From Brevibacterium sp. RIT 803 (GTDB taxonomy: Bacteria; Actinomycetota; Actinomycetes; Actinomycetales; Brevibacteriaceae), in contig NZ_JAFEMW010000004.1 of the NCBI RefSeq assembly GCF_016892625.1, positions 62,001 through 126,000 on the forward strand: DNA of 64,000 nt, given 5' to 3'. The position numbers were made by a program, and so were the translations under genes. The notes under the pieces were generated by a model. It did not search any database and had not been told where the DNA came from. It was given only the letters and a program-made list of their open reading frames with translations. This document shows, in pieces, positions 51,447-60,422 of this stretch (within the stretch, counting starts at the first letter, position 1; each line of letters starts with the position of its first letter).

Positions 51447-53314
51447 AGATCCACTTCGATGATCCGGCGGCCGTGCGTCTTCGTTTGTGGGGTCCTCGTT
51501 TGTGGGCTGTCCGCTGCTTCGCGGTCCTCTCCACCGCAGACTGTCTTCTCAAACTCTGCGATGAAGTCGTTGAGCAAGCTTGACTCGTCCTGAGGTCGCA
51601 CCGACGAATATTCACATCCATAGGCAGTCGCGAGACCGCTGAAGTCCCGACCGTGAGGAACCGTGAAATATCTTTCGAGATACGGCGCCACGTGCTCCTG
51701 CGAGTGTTCGAGGCCGGAGAAGATCGCACCCCCATCGTCGTTGAGGACGACGATGAGCACGTTCCCGGCCTCTTCAGCGCTCGGCGTGAGCAGGCCGCCC
51801 ACGTCGTGGAGCATTGCGACGTCACCGATGACCAGAACGACCTGTTCATCGAGTGCAAGGGAGAGCCCGGTGGCAGTCGAAATCAGGCCGTCGATGCCAG
51901 CCAAGCCGCGTGACGCGTGGATTTGCGCTCGCACATCAGTGGCCTCACTGAGATAGCGGATCGTATTTGAACTCGCCGCAAAGAGGTTGATTGCGCGGCC
52001 GGCCAGATGCTCGGTGATCGCACGGGCGGTCGTCGGCGTCGACACGGCCGCAATCTCGCGCTCACGCCGAGATGCGGCAATGATCGCTTCGCCGGCGTTC
52101 ACCCACTCGTCGCGCCACGTTGTGTCCTCGCTGACGCGCGAGAATGTATCGCTGGCGCTGTCCTCGGCGCCGACGCGATCTCCGTGGCGGGTGCTGTTGC
52201 TGGTGTCGATGACTTCCGTCTCCGAGAGCGACACGGCTAGCGACACCGCATCGACGTCATCGGGCAACCGCTGAACCAACACCTCGGAATCGGCAAGGAG
52301 CGCGGCGACAGGTCTGGTCAGAGTCGGCTTCCCGTGCACGATGGCCGTGCGGATCGCTGATCGCAGGTCCTCACGTTCGCTGAGCACACGGGCATGCGCC
52401 GGGACCGCAGCAGTTGAGTTCCGCAGAGCAGGGGTGAGAGGGCTCGAGGGCTCAGCCAGGACTGGGATTGCGTAAGCCTCAGCCAAGGATTTCAGAGCCT
52501 GGGCAGAGTGGCCGCCGGCATCACCGGCCACGATGACCGTGCCAGGAAGTATTCGGACCGTGGTGCTCCTCAATGCACTCGCGGCGCGGCGCGCAGCATC
52601 CGCGCCTGTTTCCATTGTCCCCGCTGCCAGCGTCTGCACCGTGGCTTTCCAATCGGCGAGCTCCGCCACAGTCGGCACGAGCGGCACATCGAATTGCACG
52701 TTGAATTGGATGGGGCCAGCTTGACCAGTGTCCGTGCCCAGCGAGAGCTCAACCACCTCGGCGAGCAGATGTTGCACATCAGCACTTCCGGCAGGCACAT
52801 CGACTCGAGCGCGCACATCGCTGAGCACCTGCGACTGGTCGTCGATCGTCTGATTTGCACCAGTCCCACGCATCCGAGCAGGCCGATCTGCCGTGATCGC
52901 CACGAGCGGAAGGTGACCGTAGGAGGCCTCGAGCACCGCAGGATGCAGATTGGCAACAGCCGAACCCGATGTCGTCACCAGCGCCACGGCGCCAGCAGCA
53001 CCCCCAGCGCCCGCGGTGCCTCCACCGCCACCGCCACCGGCACCAGCACCAGCACCAGCACCAGCACCAGCACCAGCCTGCTTACTGCGCAGTCCCCGTG
53101 CCAGGCCAAGCGCGAGGAACCCGGCATCACGCTCATCGATGCGCACGTGCGTGCGGATCACCCCCGCCTCGGCCAGAGGGGCGAGCGCGTAGATCAATGG
53201 TGCGGAACGGGACCCGGGTGCGATGACGACCTCGGTGACTCCCGACGAAGCCAACCCACGGGCAATCTGCTGCGCCACTGCGCTCGAATTCAACATCACC
53301 TGATATTCAACCAC
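51440..53314 (-). CDS. menD: SEPHCHC synthase MenD with Gly-Ala insertion
   Basis: A 624-residue ThDP enzyme joining isochorismate and 2-oxoglutarate. Visible: SRSAPLIYALA, the ThDP-activating Glu in RIDERDAGFLALGLARG (E61), VTTSGSAVANLHPAVLEA, ITADRPARMRGTGANQTIDD and the Mg/ThDP block IGDVAMLHDVGGLL with VLNDDGGAIF. Residues ~79-108 are a (AG)n-G7 insertion encoded partly by six CACCAG repeats, right before the conserved TTSG strand; usual MenD proteins have only a few residues here. A second hydrophilic stretch lies near 355-380. GTG start with AGGTGGG upstream. Confidence 0.93.
   Translation of the reverse strand: MVEYQVMLNSSAVAQQIARGLASSGVTEVVIAPGSRSAPLIYALAPLAEAGVIRTHVRIDERDAGFLALGLARGLRSKQAGAGAGAGAGAGAGGGGGGGTAGAGGAAGAVALVTTSGSAVANLHPAVLEASYGHLPLVAITADRPARMRGTGANQTIDDQSQVLSDVRARVDVPAGSADVQHLLAEVVELSLGTDTGQAGPIQFNVQFDVPLVPTVAELADWKATVQTLAAGTMETGADAARRAASALRSTTVRILPGTVIVAGDAGGHSAQALKSLAEAYAIPVLAEPSSPLTPALRNSTAAVPAHARVLSEREDLRSAIRTAIVHGKPTLTRPVAALLADSEVLVQRLPDDVDAVSLAVSLSETEVIDTSNSTRHGDRVGAEDSASDTFSRVSEDTTWRDEWVNAGEAIIAASRREREIAAVSTPTTARAITEHLAGRAINLFAASSNTIRYLSEATDVRAQIHASRGLAGIDGLISTATGLSLALDEQVVLVIGDVAMLHDVGGLLTPSAEEAGNVLIVVLNDDGGAIFSGLEHSQEHVAPYLERYFTVPHGRDFSGLATAYGCEYSSVRPQDESSLLNDFIAEFEKTVCGGEDREAADSPQTRTPQTKTHGRRIIEVDLT
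53041..53076. repeat. Hexanucleotide microsatellite (CACCAG)x6 inside menD
   Basis: Six exact 6-bp units encode alternating Ala-Gly on the minus strand, flanked by related CCACCG-rich sequence. Unit changes keep the frame and would only alter linker length. Confidence 0.97.
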
Positions 53315-53355
53315 TAACCCACCTGCGGTTCACATTGACTCCCTATGGTTGACCC

Positions 53356-54999
53356 ATGCGCCGATCGATTCTCTTCGCGGTTGGAGCGCGTGCAATCCGT
53401 TCGCTGACCGCCGCGCGCTCTCACAGAGGACGCTTCCCCACCCTCGACCAGAACAGCTCATTTCTCGGCCCTGAACCTCGCGGCAAGGACGCGAGGAAAT
53501 GGCATATCCGCGACAAACGCAAACTCTCGAATCGACTGCGAGAGTTCTTTATCTACTCCCCCGCGCTCGGTCGAACCGTCGGAGTACGCGTCCTGCTGCC
53601 GGGAATCCCGCAGGAGGTCAGCCCGGTCATCCACCTCTATCACGGCGGAGGGGACGACTTCCGGTCATGGACGGACTTCGGGTCCGCCGAGGAGCTCACA
53701 GTCGACTCGCCCTACCTGGTCGTCATGCCCGATGCGGGAGCCGGCACCTACTCTCGTGTGGCAGTTCGCAGCGAGGTCCACGACTGGCCGACCTTCCACA
53801 CCAAGGAGATCCCGGACTTCCTGCGCAAGACCTTCTCCGTGGACTTCGCACCGGAGAACCAACTCCTCGCGGGTCTGTCGATGGGCGGATACGGGGCGAT
53901 GAAATATGCAGCTTGGCACCCGGACCGCTACAGCTGGGCAGCAGCCTTCTCCTCCCCACTCGACCCTCTGTCTGCGATCCCTGCCTTCGACATCATCGCC
54001 ATGCGGGAGGGTGCGAAGTCGATGACGCTGTTCGGCGATCCCGTCACCGACCGCAGCGAATGGATCGCCAACTCCCCTTACGGCCTCGCGGAGAACCTGC
54101 ACGGGCTGAACCTGTGGCTCAGTGCAGGGTCCGGAAGTCTCGAAGAGTCCAAAGACCGTGACCTCCTCGAATCGATGGTCAACCAGCAGGGCGAGCGCTT
54201 CTCTGCGCGATTGAACTCGCTGGGCATCCGCCATTCGTGGTTCCCCCGCACGACAGGCCTGCACAACTGGAACAGTTGGGAACGAGAGCTGGGCGCTTGG
54301 CTGAAGACTCTGAGACGTCAGCGTGACTATGCCAGCTCCGATCACCGCAGCATCGAGCGCCGAAGTGGCGGCGTCGATGACCGCCGAGGCAGCCCCCGCG
54401 TCGCGGACGGTGGCGAATTCTCCTATCTCACCGGGCATGCCCTCTTCGACATCCACGGATGGCGGGTCGAGATCTCGCGGCGCAGAGCCCAGATCGTGTG
54501 CTTCGGCTCCGTCAGCACGGCTGGCTTCTCCCTGACCGGAACCGGAAGCTTCCGAGTACGCACCCCGGGCCTTTACGAACCCGGTCGCCGATACGACATC
54601 TCCGTCACCGGGCCGACGGGCTCGAACGACTATCCGCAGCGCGCCGATAAGAAGGGGCGCCTGACATTCACGGGGCGCTTGGCTGCAGCCATGCACGACC
54701 CGATCATTCCGGGCAAGCGCACTCAGCACTTCACGACGGTGGGTCAGTCCGAGGTCACCACGGTGCGCATCGCGTCGACGCCGGATGAATCGTCGGCACC
54801 AGCACGAACCGTCGAATCAGACGCCGCGCCACGAACTGCCCCAGCAGACGTCGGGCTGCGAGCCGCAAGGTCAGCCGAAGACACAGCAGAAACAACAGAT
54901 GTGTCGGAATCGGCACATGTCGATGCCGGATCTCAGACCCCTACTGTCTATGGTTATAACGGTCACAACATCGTGACCGGCTTTCCTCCATCTGATTGA
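53356..54999 (+). CDS. Alpha/beta-hydrolase, putative esterase (esterase D/mycolyltransferase-like) with beta-rich C terminus
   Basis: A 547-residue protein. The hydrolase domain (~60-320) has HLYHGGGDDFRSW, VVMPDAGAGTYS, the nucleophile elbow GLSMGGYGAM (S175) and a late TTGLHNWNSWERELG with the catalytic His, as in the esterase/antigen-85 group. Residues ~370-470 form a separate beta-rich domain, and the tail is Thr/Ala-rich. No clear signal peptide, although the N terminus is basic and moderately hydrophobic. It is divergent from menD but too different from MenH to fill that step. Substrate unknown. Confidence 0.78.
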   Translation: MRRSILFAVGARAIRSLTAARSHRGRFPTLDQNSSFLGPEPRGKDARKWHIRDKRKLSNRLREFFIYSPALGRTVGVRVLLPGIPQEVSPVIHLYHGGGDDFRSWTDFGSAEELTVDSPYLVVMPDAGAGTYSRVAVRSEVHDWPTFHTKEIPDFLRKTFSVDFAPENQLLAGLSMGGYGAMKYAAWHPDRYSWAAAFSSPLDPLSAIPAFDIIAMREGAKSMTLFGDPVTDRSEWIANSPYGLAENLHGLNLWLSAGSGSLEESKDRDLLESMVNQQGERFSARLNSLGIRHSWFPRTTGLHNWNSWERELGAWLKTLRRQRDYASSDHRSIERRSGGVDDRRGSPRVADGGEFSYLTGHALFDIHGWRVEISRRRAQIVCFGSVSTAGFSLTGTGSFRVRTPGLYEPGRRYDISVTGPTGSNDYPQRADKKGRLTFTGRLAAAMHDPIIPGKRTQHFTTVGQSEVTTVRIASTPDESSAPARTVESDAAPRTAPADVGLRAARSAEDTAETTDVSESAHVDAGSQTPTVYGYNGHNIVTGFPPSD

Positions 55000-55022
55000 A
55001 CCTTGACTTCGAGAGGTCACCC

Positions 55023-55736
55023 ATGAAACGCGTACTCCCAGCCATCGCTCTCATCGCCGGACTGGCACTGACAGGCTGTTCGGGAACTGGCTCCCAGGAC
55101 AGTCAGGCCGAAGAAGCAGCCGGCGCCGCACAGCCCGCCGCAGAAGAGTCTCCCGAAGTACAGCAGCTCGACGAGAATCAGCTCAAGAAGATCATCGAAT
55201 CCACAGATGTCGATGGTCAGTCGTTCAAGTCCGTCGATATCGGGGCGGCCTCCGGCAGCGAAGCGCTCAAGGCCCTCGAAAGCGCCGAATACGAACCTGC
55301 TGAGTGCAAGGACCTCGCAATGTCTGCTCTCAACGCCACTCAGGCGAGCAACGGCACCACACTCGCTGGAACCTCAGCGGACAACACTATGAGCGTCGCG
55401 CTCATGAGCCTGGCCGACGAAGATGCCGCCGGTTCACAGTTGAAGAACTCGACCAAGGTCGCCGAGAAGTGCAGCGATGTGACCATCAAGTCACAGGGCA
55501 TCGAGATGACGATGTCCTACGAGTCCTTCGATGCCACCGTCGAAGGCGCTGACGAGAGCGTGGGAGTCCGCGCCAAGATCGGTGCCGGCGGTCAGACCGT
55601 CCTCGACACCGACACCGTCACCAGCCGCGTCGGCAACAACATCGTCACCGCCGCCAACATCGCCGACACCGGGGATGAGGAAGCGGTTCCCAAAACCGCG
55701 AAGACGTTCGTCGACGCCGTCAAGAACGCGAACTGA
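55023..55736 (+). CDS. Secreted lipoprotein of unknown function
   Basis: A 237-residue protein with a lipoprotein signal (MKRVLPAIALIAGLALTGC, lipidated Cys at 19), an Ala/Glu/Pro linker to ~50 and a globular domain. Two further cysteines (AECKDL and AEKCSDV) may pair. No family recognised with confidence; its size and spacing resemble sensor-type or LppX-unrelated actinobacterial lipoproteins. GAGAGG precedes the ATG. It converges on menC, and both ends lie in a duplicated 19-bp segment. Confidence 0.72.
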   Translation: MKRVLPAIALIAGLALTGCSGTGSQDSQAEEAAGAAQPAAEESPEVQQLDENQLKKIIESTDVDGQSFKSVDIGAASGSEALKALESAEYEPAECKDLAMSALNATQASNGTTLAGTSADNTMSVALMSLADEDAAGSQLKNSTKVAEKCSDVTIKSQGIEMTMSYESFDATVEGADESVGVRAKIGAGGQTVLDTDTVTSRVGNNIVTAANIADTGDEEAVPKTAKTFVDAVKNAN

Positions 55737-55761
55737 GCGGTCTCAAGAACGCGAACTGAGC
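55720..55761. repeat. Duplicated 19-bp segment forming the ends of two convergent genes
   Basis: TCAAGAACGCGAACTGAGC occurs at 55720-55738 and again at 55743-55761. The first copy supplies the lipoprotein stop (NAN, TGA) on the plus strand; the second supplies the menC stop on the minus strand. Confidence 0.95.
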
Positions 55762-56852
55762 AGCGACGGCCGCAGAGCGCTCCAGCACTCCTGCAGTCGC
55801 GTCGACCACCAGTCGAATCGTCCCGGATCCACCGCCAGCCGCTCCAGGCGCTGTGGGTCCGGGACGATTCGCGTCACCGGGATCTGACCGTCGACAGGTC
55901 TCAGGCTGAGATCCGCGCTCACCACATCCTCGACGAAGAGCCTCCCAGTACCCAGACCGCAGGCCGGATGCTCACCGAGGATTTCCCGGCTCATAGGCGT
56001 GCGCGGCAGCGTAACCGCCAGCTGGGCACCAGCGGCCAATCCGACTGATGACTCCAATGCCGATGACACAACAGCCGGCAGACCGCAGGCTTCGATGATC
56101 GATCGTGCGGCAGCGATCCCACCCAGCGGCTGGACCTTGACGATGACAACCTCGGCGGCTCCCAGCTCTGCCACTCGTAGGGGATCCTCGGCCTTGCGAA
56201 TCGACTCATCAGCGGCCAGGATGACAGGCAGTCCATCGAGCTTCTCGCGCAGCCGCGCCATGTCTTCAACGGCCGCGACGGGCTGCTCGAAGTACTGGAG
56301 GTCGAATTCCGCGAACTCGGTGCAGGCTCTGAGCGCCTCGGGCAGCGTATAGCCGGCATTCGCATCGAGTCTCAGCGCCGTTGAGGGAAACAGGCGCCGA
56401 AACTCTCGCAGCCGCTCCACGTCACCGGGCAGTGAGTCGATGCCATGTTCGGCCACCTTCGCCTTGACTGTGCTGACGGGTCCGTAGCGGGCCAGGATCG
56501 ACTCGACTTCGGAGGTTGCGCATGCGGGCAGGGTCGCGTTGACGGCTACGGATCGGACGGCGGCAGCTGACTGAGCGGAGGTGTCAATCGACTGACCGAC
56601 GGCACTGGATCCAGTCTCGGCGGCTCCCGGCAGCAGTCCCGCGAATTCGAGAGCGGCTCGCAGCCAGCGTGAGGATTCGGCTGCATCGTATTCGGTGAAA
56701 GGGGAGAACTCCGCCCACCCATCGGGGCCTTCGAAGAGAAGGATCTCACGCTCGGTTATCCCCCGGAACCGGGTGACCATGGGGAGTCTGAGAACCTGGA
56801 AATTCGGCACGAGTTCAACGATCGACTCGGGGATCTGCTCCGTATCAGCCAT
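55743..56852 (-). CDS. menC: o-Succinylbenzoate synthase
   Basis: A 369-residue enolase-superfamily enzyme dehydrating SHCHC to o-succinylbenzoate. Catalytic set: KAKVAEHG (KxK lysines), ALRLDANAGY, YFEQPV, ILAADESI and VIVKVQPLGG (the distal Lys). Divergent from menB with a 44-bp gap. The ATG has no strong binding site, so short-leader translation is possible. Confidence 0.93.
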   Translation of the reverse strand: MADTEQIPESIVELVPNFQVLRLPMVTRFRGITEREILLFEGPDGWAEFSPFTEYDAAESSRWLRAALEFAGLLPGAAETGSSAVGQSIDTSAQSAAAVRSVAVNATLPACATSEVESILARYGPVSTVKAKVAEHGIDSLPGDVERLREFRRLFPSTALRLDANAGYTLPEALRACTEFAEFDLQYFEQPVAAVEDMARLREKLDGLPVILAADESIRKAEDPLRVAELGAAEVVIVKVQPLGGIAAARSIIEACGLPAVVSSALESSVGLAAGAQLAVTLPRTPMSREILGEHPACGLGTGRLFVEDVVSADLSLRPVDGQIPVTRIVPDPQRLERLAVDPGRFDWWSTRLQECWSALRPSLLSSRS

Positions 56853-56883
56853 GGAGCAACCATATCGGTCCGGTGACAGGCGA

Positions 56884-56899
56884 TAAGGTTGAGGCCATG
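56884..56899 (+). promoter_or_regulatory. Putative leaderless promoter of menB
   Basis: TAAGGT (56884-56889) stands 7 nt before the menB ATG. A GAGG lies only 2 nt from the start, too close to serve as a ribosome binding site. Confidence 0.45.
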
Positions 56900-57814
56900 A
56901 CGGTTTCTGAAATCTTTGACCCCTCCCAGTGGCGTGAAGTCTCCGGATTCGACTTCACCGACATCACCTATCACCGCGCGGTCAAACCCGACGGCACTGA
57001 CCTTGGCTGCGTGCGCATCGCCTTCGACCGTCCCGATATCCGCAATGCCTTCCGCCCCCACACCGTCGACGAGCTCTATCGAGCCCTCGACCACGCCCGC
57101 CAGACCTCGGACGTCGGCGCGGTCCTGCTCACTGGCAATGGCCCCAGCTCACGCGACGGCGGCTGGGCCTTCTGCTCCGGCGGCGACCAGCGCATCCGCG
57201 GCCGTTCGGGCTACCAGTACGCCTCCGGGGAGACTCGCGAGTCCGTGGACCCGGCTCGTGCCGGCCGCCTCCACATCCTCGAGGTCCAACGACTCATCCG
57301 CACCATGCCCAAGGTCGTCATCGCCGTCGTCCCGGGTTGGGCTGCAGGCGGAGGCCACAGCCTCCATGTCGTCTGCGACATGACGATTGCCTCGCGCCAG
57401 CATGCGAAGTTCAAACAGACTGATGCCGATGTCGGCTCCTATGACGCCGGCTACGGCTCTGCCTATCTGGCGAAGATGGTCGGACAGAAGAAGGCGCGCG
57501 AGATCTTCTTCCTCGGCCGTACCTACTCGGCCCAGGACATGGCTGACATGGGCGCCGTCAACGAGGTCGTCGACCACGAAGATCTTGAGACCGCAGCCCT
57601 GACCATGGCCAAGGAGATCCTCGGCAAGTCCCCCAACGCCCAGCGGATGCTGAAATTCGCATTCAACCTCGTTGATGACGGTCTCATGGGCCAGCAGGTC
57701 TTCGCAGGTGAGGCTACCCGTCTGGGCTACATGACCGACGAGGCGGTCGAAGGTCGTGACTCCTTCCTGGACAAACGCGACCCCGACTGGTCCCCCTACC
57801 CCTGGTACTACTGA
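56897..57814 (+). CDS. menB: 1,4-Dihydroxy-2-naphthoyl-CoA synthase
   Basis: A 305-residue crotonase-fold enzyme closing the second ring of the naphthoquinone. Diagnostic parts: RPDIRNAFRPHTVDELYRA, WAFCSGGDQRIRGRSGYQY, VVIAVVPGWAAGGGHSLHVVCD and the C-terminal SFLDKRDPDWSPYPWYY. The start at 56897 gives MTVSEIFDPSQW, the usual N terminus. menE begins 13 bp after its stop. Confidence 0.96.
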   Translation: MTVSEIFDPSQWREVSGFDFTDITYHRAVKPDGTDLGCVRIAFDRPDIRNAFRPHTVDELYRALDHARQTSDVGAVLLTGNGPSSRDGGWAFCSGGDQRIRGRSGYQYASGETRESVDPARAGRLHILEVQRLIRTMPKVVIAVVPGWAAGGGHSLHVVCDMTIASRQHAKFKQTDADVGSYDAGYGSAYLAKMVGQKKAREIFFLGRTYSAQDMADMGAVNEVVDHEDLETAALTMAKEILGKSPNAQRMLKFAFNLVDDGLMGQQVFAGEATRLGYMTDEAVEGRDSFLDKRDPDWSPYPWYY

Positions 57815-57827
57815 GCGTCCCCGCCAC

Positions 57828-59072
57828 ATGAACGCACAGCCCGTTGCGGATCTGCCCGGTGCAATCGATCGAGCCTTGGACGGCCGCTCGATCCTCATCC
57901 TGCCCCGTACGCGTGAAGCTGCCATCACCGAGGTGGCTCCCAGTCAGTGGACGGGTGCTGGCCGGGCGCCGGCGCTGGTGCTCTTCACCTCTGGTTCGAC
58001 GGGCACGGCCAAGGCCGTCGCTCTGTCCGCCGAGGCGCTGACCACCTCGGCACGGGCCACCGAACGATCCCTGTCCGGACCCGGCGACTGGCACCTGAGC
58101 CTGCCCATCAACCACATTGCCGGGTTCCAGGTGGAGCTGCGCGCCCGGCTCGCAGGACGGGAACCGATCAGGACCACCTCGGCGACATTCACCGCAGGTT
58201 CCTTCGCCGAGGAGGCGCAGCGGCTGTTCGCACGATCCGGCGATCGGCCGACCTACACTTCACTGGTGCCCACTCAGCTGCACCGGATCCTTGCCGATGA
58301 GCGGGCCACTTTCGCTGCAGAGAAGTTCGTCGCCATCCTCCTCGGCGGCTCCGCGATATCGCCGGCCCTGCTCGAACGCGCCGATGCACGGGGCCTGCAC
58401 ATCGTGCGCACCTACGGGATGAGCGAGACCGCAGGTGGGTGCGTGTACAACGGCGTTCCCTTCGATGGTGTCGAGATCACGATCACCGAGTCCTCGACGA
58501 TCGACCTGCGCGGTCGCGTCGTGGCCGATTCCTACGTCGAGATCACTGCGGAGGGCCGCATCGGCCCCGCCGACACCCCGGGCCTGACCACCGACGATGA
58601 CGGCACACGGACCATTCACACGAGCGATCTGGGTCGACTCGACGAAGGGGTGCTCACGGTGCTCGGCCGCGCCGATGACATCATCGTCTCCGGGGGCACG
58701 AACGTCTCGCCTCATGCCCTTGAGACCGGACTGCTGCCCACCTGGCAGCACTATGGGATCGCCGAGGTGCTCGTGACCTGGGTGCCCGATGAGGAGTGGG
58801 GCAAACTGCTCGTCGCCCTCGTCCGCATCGATGATCAGGTGCCCGACCCCGTGGCCGGGTCCATGGGATCACCGCGTGAGTTCGCGCGCAGCCTGGGCGG
58901 ACTCGACCATGGAATGCACGGGCAGCTGCTGCCTCGGCTGGTCTTTCCCGTCGCTGAGATCCCCAACCGGTCGATCGGCAAACCCGACCGACAGGCTGCG
59001 GCCCGGCTTGCCGCCGAGCTGGCTGAGACGAAGAATCACAGAGCTCCACCGCCCGAATACCCTAACAAGTGA
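57828..59072 (+). CDS. menE: o-Succinylbenzoate-CoA ligase
   Basis: A 414-residue adenylate-forming enzyme. The P-loop is LVLFTSGSTGTAKAVALS, followed by RTYGMSETAGGCVYNG, TSDLGRLDEGVLTVLGRADDIIVSGGTNVSP and a final PNRSIGKPDR with the catalytic Lys. Shorter than the usual ~450-480 residues, as is common for actinobacterial MenE. ATG at 57828, 13 bp after menB, without an obvious binding site, implying coupling to menB translation. Confidence 0.93.
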   Translation: MNAQPVADLPGAIDRALDGRSILILPRTREAAITEVAPSQWTGAGRAPALVLFTSGSTGTAKAVALSAEALTTSARATERSLSGPGDWHLSLPINHIAGFQVELRARLAGREPIRTTSATFTAGSFAEEAQRLFARSGDRPTYTSLVPTQLHRILADERATFAAEKFVAILLGGSAISPALLERADARGLHIVRTYGMSETAGGCVYNGVPFDGVEITITESSTIDLRGRVVADSYVEITAEGRIGPADTPGLTTDDDGTRTIHTSDLGRLDEGVLTVLGRADDIIVSGGTNVSPHALETGLLPTWQHYGIAEVLVTWVPDEEWGKLLVALVRIDDQVPDPVAGSMGSPREFARSLGGLDHGMHGQLLPRLVFPVAEIPNRSIGKPDRQAAARLAAELAETKNHRAPPPEYPNK

Positions 59073-59125
59073 ACTATCGGTAATATGAGACGGTTCGAAT
59101 TCTTATGAGGAAGGTATCCCGCCCA

Positions 59126-60058
59126 ATGGCAACTGCCGCGCAGTGGATCTCCGGAGCCCGACTACGAACATTGCCGCTGGCTCTTGCCCCTGTTCTCATC
59201 GGCACGGGCGCGGCAATCGGCTCCGTCGGCGGCTTCACCTCCTTCATCATCGGCGACTACACGCGCAACGGCCATGACCATTCGCTGCCGCAGATCTTCC
59301 TCCGAGCGGTGCTCGCCCTCCTCGTCTCCCTCTGCTTGCAGATCGGGTCGAACTTCGCCAACGACTATTCCGACGGCGTCCGCGGCACCGACGATGTCCG
59401 CGTCGGTCCCGTGCGTCTCACGGCGACGGGCCTCGCCGAGCCGAGCGCGGTCAAGCGTGCGGCTTTCCTGTTCTTCGGCATCGCCGGGGTCGCCGGAATC
59501 GTGCTCGTCCTCATCTCACAGGCGTGGTGGTTCCTCATCGTCGGCGCCGCCGCCGTGGCAGCCGCCTGGTTCTACACGGGCGGCAAGAAGCCCTACGGGT
59601 ACATGGGGCTGGGCGAGGTGTTCGTCTTCGTCTTCTTCGGCCTGGTGGCCACGCTGGGCACGATGTGGATGCAGGTCGGCGGACTCAGCCTCAGCGGCTG
59701 GGCCGGTGCGATTGCCATCGGTTCGCTCGCCTCGGCGGTGCTCATGGTCAACAACCTGCGCGACATCCCCACCGACATCGAAGCCGACAAGATCACCCTG
59801 GCTGTTCGCCTCGGCGACAACCGCTCCCGGATCGCATTTGCCGGCCTCGTGCTCGTGCCCTTCGCACTGCTGATCCTGGCAATCCTCGACGGTCATCCGG
59901 CCGTAGCACTTGCCATCCTCGCGCTGGTGCCCGCCCTCAACCCGTTGAAGACGGTGCTGCGTGGAACCACGGGCCCCGGGCTCATCCCACCGATCAAATC
60001 GACGGGGCTGACCGCTCTGGCCTTCTCCGCCCTGATGGGCCTGGGCCTGGCGCTGTAG
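59126..60058 (+). CDS. menA: 1,4-Dihydroxy-2-naphthoate polyprenyltransferase
   Basis: A 310-residue integral membrane UbiA-family prenyltransferase attaching the polyprenyl tail. Aspartate motifs: NFANDYSDGVRGTDD and NNLRDIPTDIEADK. About eight to nine helices. ATG 59126 (MATAAQWISGARL) is preferred, with GAGGAAGG 11 nt upstream; the ATG 21 bp earlier has no binding site. It ends in a duplicated segment. Confidence 0.95.
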   Translation: MATAAQWISGARLRTLPLALAPVLIGTGAAIGSVGGFTSFIIGDYTRNGHDHSLPQIFLRAVLALLVSLCLQIGSNFANDYSDGVRGTDDVRVGPVRLTATGLAEPSAVKRAAFLFFGIAGVAGIVLVLISQAWWFLIVGAAAVAAAWFYTGGKKPYGYMGLGEVFVFVFFGLVATLGTMWMQVGGLSLSGWAGAIAIGSLASAVLMVNNLRDIPTDIEADKITLAVRLGDNRSRIAFAGLVLVPFALLILAILDGHPAVALAILALVPALNPLKTVLRGTTGPGLIPPIKSTGLTALAFSALMGLGLAL

Positions 60059-60077
60059 ACCAGGCCTGGCGCTGTAG
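60044..60077. repeat. Duplicated 15-bp segment carrying the menA stop codon
   Basis: GGCCTGGCGCTGTAG at 60044-60058 (the true end of menA) is repeated exactly at 60063-60077, period 19 bp. Confidence 0.93.
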
Positions 60078-60083
60078 TCTGAC

Positions 60084-60350
60084 TCAGTTTCCTTCGTCGA
60101 CGATACGGTCTTCCGCATCCTCGTCGACGTTCTTGCGCTGAGACGCTGTTTCCCGCTTCGCAACGCGCTTCTCGATATCCTCGGCCACTTTTGCGCGCAT
60201 GCCACCCAAAAAGAGGTAGCTGAGGATAGCTCCGATGACGATTGCAGCCATCGCCATCACGAGGTTGAACCCGAGGAATGGCTGCAGAATCAGCCCAACG
60301 GCGACGATGATGCCCAGACGAGCCAATGTATAGATCCAGAAGTTGCGCAT
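60084..60350 (-). CDS. Small membrane protein, DUF4229 family
   Basis: An 88-residue protein: two hydrophobic segments (YTLARLGIIVAVGLILQPFLG and LVMAMAAIVIGAILSYLFL), then a charged cytoplasmic tail with KVAEDIEKRVAKRE. Matches the actinobacterial DUF4229 pattern, commonly found near menA. Function unknown. It converges on menA and is divergent from the next gene. Confidence 0.82.
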   Translation of the reverse strand: MRNFWIYTLARLGIIVAVGLILQPFLGFNLVMAMAAIVIGAILSYLFLGGMRAKVAEDIEKRVAKRETASQRKNVDEDAEDRIVDEGN

Positions 60351-60422
60351 TGCACCTATTTTAGTCCGTCCACATCAGTGATTCATCACTGGCCGTGTGG
60401 GCGGGTGTTCAGGTTAGTGGAC

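Noticed and set aside
53041..53076. Repeat tract resembling a small CRISPR or minisatellite array
   Set aside because: Units are contiguous 6-mers without spacers and lie in frame inside menD, so it is a coding microsatellite.
53356..54999. Alpha/beta-hydrolase as MenH
   Set aside because: It is twice the length of MenH and belongs to the esterase D/antigen 85-like group with an extra domain; closeness to menD alone is not enough.
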